From Bacillota bacterium (GTDB lineage: Bacteria; Bacillota; Clostridia; Christensenellales; CAG-138), in the NCBI GenBank assembly GCA_023393045.1, contig JAEWMV010000018.1, positions 1 through 7,636 of the forward strand: 7,636 nt of DNA, written 5' to 3'. Numbering within the stretch: the stretch's first letter is position 1; each line of letters begins with the position of its first letter. The notes beneath the pieces are model-generated. The model did no database searches and was not told the origin of the DNA. It saw only the letters and a list, made by a program, of their open reading frames with translations. A program made the position numbers and the translations under genes. Positions 4,582-7,636 of this stretch are shown one piece after another.

Positions 4582-4622
4582 CGCGGGGCTATCGCACTTT
4601 TCCTTCGTGCAATGGCCCCGTG
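4582..4622 (+). terminator. Terminator of the PG-binding/LysM gene
   Basis: A near-perfect hairpin starts 22 bases after the stop: CGCGGGGCTAT with ATGGCCCCGTG and GCAC with GTGC, one C-A mismatch, and a 9-base loop. TTATTT follows, a weak U tract. Confidence 0.7.
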
Positions 4623-4641
4623 TTATTTATGATGCGAGTTT

Positions 4642-4717
4642 GTAGGGGCCGATTTGCATATCGACCCGTCCCCTTGACGCCGCGTTTTCCGCCGGGCGGA
4701 TATAGAATCCGCCCTAC
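4642..4717. repeat. Paired GTAGGG...CCC palindromic repeat units
   Basis: Two related hairpin units face each other. Unit 1 (4642-4667) begins GTAGGGGCCGAT and closes ATCGACCC, with one mismatch. Unit 2 (4694-4717) is an 8-bp perfect stem, GGGCGGAT/ATCCGCCC with loop ATAGA, ending CTAC. Unit 2 reversed aligns with unit 1, so the whole is also an inverted repeat with GTAGGG and CCCTAC ends. It lies between convergent genes. From memory, GTAGGGGCG-type palindromes are common intergenic repeats in Clostridia, but I could not check this. Confidence 0.6.
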
Positions 4718-4739
4718 CGACATCCTTTCGGCGCGTCGG
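4717..4739 (-). terminator. Possible terminator of the DUF2975-regulator-DUF4173 operon
   Basis: CCGAC (4717-4721) pairs with GTCGG (4735-4739) four bases after the operon's last stop codon (4743). Reading onward, the paired repeats at 4642-4717 add more stable hairpins. No U tract is seen. Confidence 0.35.
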
Positions 4740-4742
4740 GGC

Positions 4743-6173
4743 TCATTTCAGCTTATCCACGTCCTCCCGCGCGACATCATAATAGATTTCATACTTGAGG
4801 GGGCTATTGTGCAGCACGGCGGCCGCGTCGCCCGAGAGGGTGTAGCGCAGGAAATCCGCATCCGTCCGCTCGAGCCTGCCCTTCTCTTCGGCGCGCGCGA
4901 GCACGCTCCTGGCGACGATGGCGTCGAGGTTCAAGAGGGAGAGCGCAAAGTAGAACGCCGCGAACGTGCCCGTCGCAACGCGAAGGAGCTTCAATCGCGG
5001 CACGAAGAGCTTCACGGCGCAAAGCACGATGAGCGCGAGGAGGAAGAGCATGAACCAGAAGGGCAGTATGCGGTTGATGGTGAGGCCGTACGCGTCAATG
5101 TACATGACAAGGCGCGCCATGGAGCTTGCAAGCAGCATCACTGTGGCGGCGAGAAGCCCCGTCATGAGGCCGCGAAGGAGCCTGTCTCCCTCGGTGAAGG
5201 TGACGCAAAGCGCGAAGCAGACAAGGTTGATGGAAACGACCACGCAAAGCTCCGTAAAGCCGCGCACCGCGTAACCGGAATACGTCAGCTCCGCGGGCAG
5301 GCCCGCAAGCCCCGTGAGATATGTGAATTGAAAGACTGCGAAAATGGCGTAGATCGCGAGCAGTATGCCCACAGTCGCCGCCACGCCCGCGCTGTTGAAG
5401 CGCTTGGGGTAAGCATCCGTACGGTATGGCTTCTGCTCATACGCCATGTGGAAGATGAAGGAATAAAACAGCGCGGCGACAACGAGGGCGAGTATGACGC
5501 GAATCACCGTCGGGCCTAACCGTATGTCTTTAAAAGCGTTTTCTAACACAACGCGAAGCGCCGCGTCCGCGCTGATGAGAAGGGGCACCACGACGAGCGC
5601 GAGAAGCACGCCGATGAGCACGCCGATACGCACGGCGCGTGTGCGCTCGTTGGTTTCCTTTTTGCCGAATAGGCCCGAAAGCGCGCCGAAGAAGCGGGCG
5701 AGCGCCGCGAACGGCGCATAGAAAAAGCCGCCCAGATAAGCCGTGATATACCCGCCCTGCCGGATGTCGGGCACGGTGCTCATGCATTCTACGGCGTTGA
5801 GCATCAGAACGAGCGGTATGGCCAGATAGTCTATGAAGTTGAGGGCCGCTTCCTCATAGACGAGATAGCGCGCCATCAGCCACAAAGCGAGCCCCATGAG
5901 CAGCCAGCCAACGGTCTTTTTCGAGGAAACCTTCCATGTGATCGCATAGAAAATCACCGCGTAGGTCAGCCAGAAGGCCGCATAGCGCATACCCTCTTCG
6001 GCCATGGTGGCGCTGACGCCCGTGCCCCCCGCGAGAAACACCCAGGAAAACACCGCGCCGAGTATGAGCACCCCCAGCACCAGCCACCTTTGCGCGGGGG
6101 TATAGACGCGCTTCGGCGCGGCGGGCGTTTCGTAAAAGTTTTTATCCTGCGTCGTATCGTTGACCTGATTCAT
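4743..6173 (-). CDS. Polytopic membrane protein, DUF4173 (DUF4153-like) family
   Basis: This 476-residue protein has about eleven or twelve hydrophobic segments, near residues 30-48, 64-80, 88-103, 116-132, 182-201, 222-242, 263-287, 305-327, 332-353, 368-392 and 400-414. Family-like signatures are FQFTYLTG (281-288), ELTYSGYAVRGFTEL (295-309), RLVMYIDAYGLT (354-365) and LLNLDAIVARSVL (413-425). The soluble C-terminus (about 428-476) is charged. The family has no established function; regulatory or sensory roles are often guessed from its neighbours. The start is the ATG at 6173, which overlaps the upstream regulator's stop as ATGA, with GGAGGAGG just before it inside the regulator gene. The extra in-frame upstream codons to 6221 lie in the regulator and lack a ribosome site. 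Translation is probably coupled to the regulator's. Confidence 0.8.
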   Translation of the reverse strand: MNQVNDTTQDKNFYETPAAPKRVYTPAQRWLVLGVLILGAVFSWVFLAGGTGVSATMAEEGMRYAAFWLTYAVIFYAITWKVSSKKTVGWLLMGLALWLMARYLVYEEAALNFIDYLAIPLVLMLNAVECMSTVPDIRQGGYITAYLGGFFYAPFAALARFFGALSGLFGKKETNERTRAVRIGVLIGVLLALVVVPLLISADAALRVVLENAFKDIRLGPTVIRVILALVVAALFYSFIFHMAYEQKPYRTDAYPKRFNSAGVAATVGILLAIYAIFAVFQFTYLTGLAGLPAELTYSGYAVRGFTELCVVVSINLVCFALCVTFTEGDRLLRGLMTGLLAATVMLLASSMARLVMYIDAYGLTINRILPFWFMLFLLALIVLCAVKLFVPRLKLLRVATGTFAAFYFALSLLNLDAIVARSVLARAEEKGRLERTDADFLRYTLSGDAAAVLHNSPLKYEIYYDVAREDVDKLK

Positions 6174-6385
6174 GCTTGCTCCTCCTCCGGCACATATTCG
6201 AGAATATCCGCCACATCGCACTGAAGTATGCGGCAGATCGCATCCAGCGTCGCAAAGCGTATCGCTTTGCCCTTGTTGGTTTTGAGTATGGACAAATTGG
6301 CCTGCGTGATGCCAAGCGCGTCCGCAAGCTCCCCGGAGGTCATCTTGCGCCGGGCGAGCATGACATCGAGATTCACCCTGATCAT
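6170..6385 (-). CDS. Small Xre/Cro-type regulator (YozG-like, HTH_26)
   Basis: This 71-residue protein is nearly all helix-turn-helix: MTSGELADALGITQANLSIL (15-34) gives the two DNA-reading helices, and ATLDAICRILQCDVADILEYVPEEE (45-69) is the typical rest of the fold. Its length and the ending 'DILEYVPEE' match the short YozG-like regulators often encoded next to DUF2975 membrane proteins. It lies 11 bases after the DUF2975 stop; that gap, GGGGTGGTCGG, carries its ribosome site. It overlaps the DUF4173 gene by ATGA. It probably controls this operon or a linked set of membrane genes, and the membrane partner may tune it; both are inference. Confidence 0.88.
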   Translation of the reverse strand: MIRVNLDVMLARRKMTSGELADALGITQANLSILKTNKGKAIRFATLDAICRILQCDVADILEYVPEEEQA

Positions 6386-6396
6386 CCGACCACCCC

Positions 6397-6849
6397 CTAT
6401 ATGGTGAGCTCGTTCTCGCGTTTATAAAGTACGGCCTTGCGGAATACCCCCGCGAGCGTGAGCGCGAAGAGGCCGCAAAGCAGCATCACCACGGCGCACA
6501 CCGCCGTCATGGGCGTAAAAAACACGAAACACTTGGCGAGGAAGAGCAGCCCCGCCGCCTCCGCGCCCGCGCCCATGCGATAGAACGCGCGCACGTTCCG
6601 TTCCACAAACGGGTCGGACGCGAGCGTTTGCATCACAAAGAGCAGCTCGAAGAGAATCCACAGCGCGATGAGGCCCGCCACGACGAGGAACGCATAGAAG
6701 AGCGCAAGCTCTTCCCCCGCGCCGTAATACTCGCTGAAAAACGCCGCCGCGCGCGGGGAAACAAAAATCATCACGAGGCAGAAGAGCACGAACGCCGCGA
6801 GCACATAGAGCATCGCCTGCGTCGCAACCACGAGGATATTCCGCTTCAC
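6397..6849 (-). CDS. DUF2975 family membrane protein, GTG start
   Basis: This 150-residue protein has four membrane segments, near residues 9-29, 48-72, 96-114 and 117-136. Between the second and third is SDPFVERNVRAFYRMG (78-93), and the C-terminus is VFRKAVLYKRENELTI; both fit the DUF2975 family, whose members usually end in E-N-x-L-T-I. Its role is unknown. The start is the GTG at 6849, 7 bases after GGGAGG (6862-6857). An in-frame ATG at 6939 would lie upstream of the promoter and can be excluded. It is the first gene of the operon, followed by the regulator and the DUF4173 protein. Confidence 0.85.
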   Translation of the reverse strand: MKRNILVVATQAMLYVLAAFVLFCLVMIFVSPRAAAFFSEYYGAGEELALFYAFLVVAGLIALWILFELLFVMQTLASDPFVERNVRAFYRMGAGAEAAGLLFLAKCFVFFTPMTAVCAVVMLLCGLFALTLAGVFRKAVLYKRENELTI

Positions 6850-6880
6850 TTCAAATCCTCCCTGACAATGGATTGAGCAT

Positions 6881-6909
6881 ACTATACCATGCCAATTATC
6901 GATTTTCAA
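6881..6909 (-). promoter_or_regulatory. Promoter of the DUF2975-regulator-DUF4173 operon
   Basis: On the minus strand TTGAAA (6909-6904), 17 bases, TATAGT (6886-6881) with TGG before it. A short dyad, GCAT/ATGC (6878-6893), brackets the -10 and could be where the operon's own regulator binds, but this is a guess. Confidence 0.6.
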
Positions 6910-6981
6910 TATTATTTTATCGTATATCAATAAATTCATGCCTCAGACACATAAAAATAGCAAACATCGTGCGACAATACG

Positions 6982-7003
6982 GTGAACGCCGTTCACAACG
7001 GCG
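6982..7003 (+). promoter_or_regulatory. Two overlapping palindromes over the -35 of the metallopeptidase promoter
   Basis: GTGAACGCCGTTCAC (6982-6996) has 6-base arms, and CGCCGTTCACAACGGCG (6987-7003) has 7-base arms; both are perfect. They share CGCCGTTCAC, which also contains most of the -35. They lie upstream of the start of transcription, so they act as DNA, not RNA. A repressor operator, possibly for two modes of binding, is the natural reading. Confidence 0.5.
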
Positions 7004-7020
7004 GCGCTTCTTGCTATAAT
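6992..7020 (+). promoter_or_regulatory. Promoter of the YugP-like metallopeptidase gene
   Basis: TTCACA (6992-6997), 17 bases, TATAAT (7015-7020) with TGC before it (extended -10). The start would be near 7027, right at the AAAGGAG ribosome site, so the leader is only about 15 bases. Confidence 0.7.
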
Positions 7021-7041
7021 CCTTATAAAGGAGTGATGGAT

Positions 7042-7636
7042 ATGCTGGGCAATTCGCTGAATTATCTGATATACGGCTCGTACAACTACCTTTTTTTCGC
7101 GGTCATCGCCGTGGCCATTTTGGGCATCGCGGCCTCCGCGCGGGTGAACAGCGTGTTTAAAAAATATGCCAGGATGCGCGCGCACAGCGGCCTGCCCGCG
7201 TCGGACGTGGCGCAAAGGCTGCTCTATGAAAACGGCAGCAGCGCGACGCTCACGCAGGTGGGCGGCAGTTTGACCGACCATTACGACCCAAGGAGCAACA
7301 CGGTGGGCCTCTCGCAGGCGGTCTATAACGATTCCTCCGTGTCCGCGCTCGCCGTGGCGGCGCACGAGATCGGCCACGTGATGCAGTATCAGGACAATTA
7401 CGGCCCCATCAAGCTGAGAAACGCCCTTTTGCCCGTGGCGCGCATCGGCTCGGGTGTCGCCCCGTGGATCGTGATACTCGGCGCGCTCATGGGCTCCTTC
7501 GGCCTTGCGAGCTTCGGCGCGTGGCTCTTTGCGGGCATACTGCTCTTCCAGCTTGTGACGCTGCCCGTGGAGCTCAACGCTTCCAGGCGCGCGCTCGACA
7601 TGCTCACCGCGGGCGGCTATCTGGATACTTACGACG
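7042..7636 (+). CDS. YugP-like membrane zinc metallopeptidase, 3' end outside the window
   Basis: The open frame runs off the right edge after 198 codons. A membrane helix at about 17-33 is followed by a cytosolic-looking domain with AAHEIGHVMQYQ (106-117), the HExxH zinc site (H108, E109, H112). Two hydrophobic segments (about 131-151 and 155-174) follow, and then LPVELNASRRALDML (174-188), where E177 is the likely third zinc ligand. This order is that of the YugP/Zn_peptidase_2 family of neutral membrane-bound zinc peptidases, usually some 220-235 residues, so most of the protein is present. Its substrates are unknown. AAAGGAG (7027-7033) is only two bases from the ATG at 7036 but eight from the ATG at 7042, so I chose the latter (MLGNSLNYLIYG). 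The gene is divergent to the DUF2975 operon. Confidence 0.9.
   Translation, partial: MLGNSLNYLIYGSYNYLFFAVIAVAILGIAASARVNSVFKKYARMRAHSGLPASDVAQRLLYENGSSATLTQVGGSLTDHYDPRSNTVGLSQAVYNDSSVSALAVAAHEIGHVMQYQDNYGPIKLRNALLPVARIGSGVAPWIVILGALMGSFGLASFGAWLFAGILLFQLVTLPVELNASRRALDMLTAGGYLDTYD

Noticed and set aside
3911..4645. A 244-codon frame on the plus strand inside the PG-binding/LysM gene
   Set aside because: It is a frame shadow of a gene with four clear domains and no domain of its own.
4620..5519. A 299-codon frame on the plus strand
   Set aside because: It is antisense to the DUF4173 gene and the repeats; the translation is a highly charged low-complexity shadow of GC-rich codons.
6943..7377. 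A 144-codon frame on the minus strand
   Set aside because: It is antisense to the YugP-like gene and crosses its promoter; the real gene carries an HExxH motif.

Overview
The window looks like a piece of a GC-rich, low-GC-phylum-type (Firmicutes/Clostridia) chromosome. Nearly every gene has a strong GGAGG-type ribosome site and a sigma-A-like promoter. The gene set also fits: an L,D-transpeptidase with a Pro-Thr-Glu linker, PG_binding_1/LysM wall binding, a DUF2975 plus YozG-like regulator pair, DUF4173 and a YugP-type metallopeptidase. I cannot name the species.

Left part (1-2411): visibly AT-richer and accessory in character. It holds the first 16 codons of a GQSNM-type (SASA/DUF303) esterase, a small P-loop kinase-like gene preceded by what looks like a leader-peptide attenuator, a zinc-ribbon/TM2/SHOCT membrane protein, and a GNAT acetyltransferase. 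A decayed 3' half of a tRNA-Met (1048-1091) lies in the same orientation as the intact tRNA-Met gene (2412-2488). This is the classic footprint of integration into a tRNA 3' end, so 1092-2411 may be an islet or the remains of an integrative element.

Centre (2412-4742): a two-gene tRNA operon (initiator fMet, then elongator Met) with a near-consensus promoter, an inter-tRNA hairpin and a terminator hairpin that abuts the CCA. Next comes a divergent cell-wall pair: an exported L,D-transpeptidase on the minus strand, and on the plus strand a protein made only of three PG_binding_1 repeats and a LysM. A strong terminator and a pair of GTAGGG...CCC palindromic repeats fill the gap before the next, convergent operon.

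Right part (4743-7636): a minus-strand operon whose reading order is DUF2975 membrane protein, Xre/YozG-like regulator, DUF4173-like polytopic membrane protein. The last two overlap by ATGA. Divergent to it is the start of a YugP-like membrane zinc metallopeptidase, cut by the window edge. Its -35 region carries two overlapping perfect palindromes.

Most start codons were re-chosen from ribosome-site spacing and promoter position, and several differ from the longest open frame. Nothing here is proven to be a new system. The best candidates for a second look are the attenuator in front of the kinase-like gene, the tRNA-Met duplication, and the initiator tRNA with two U-U oppositions in its T-stem.
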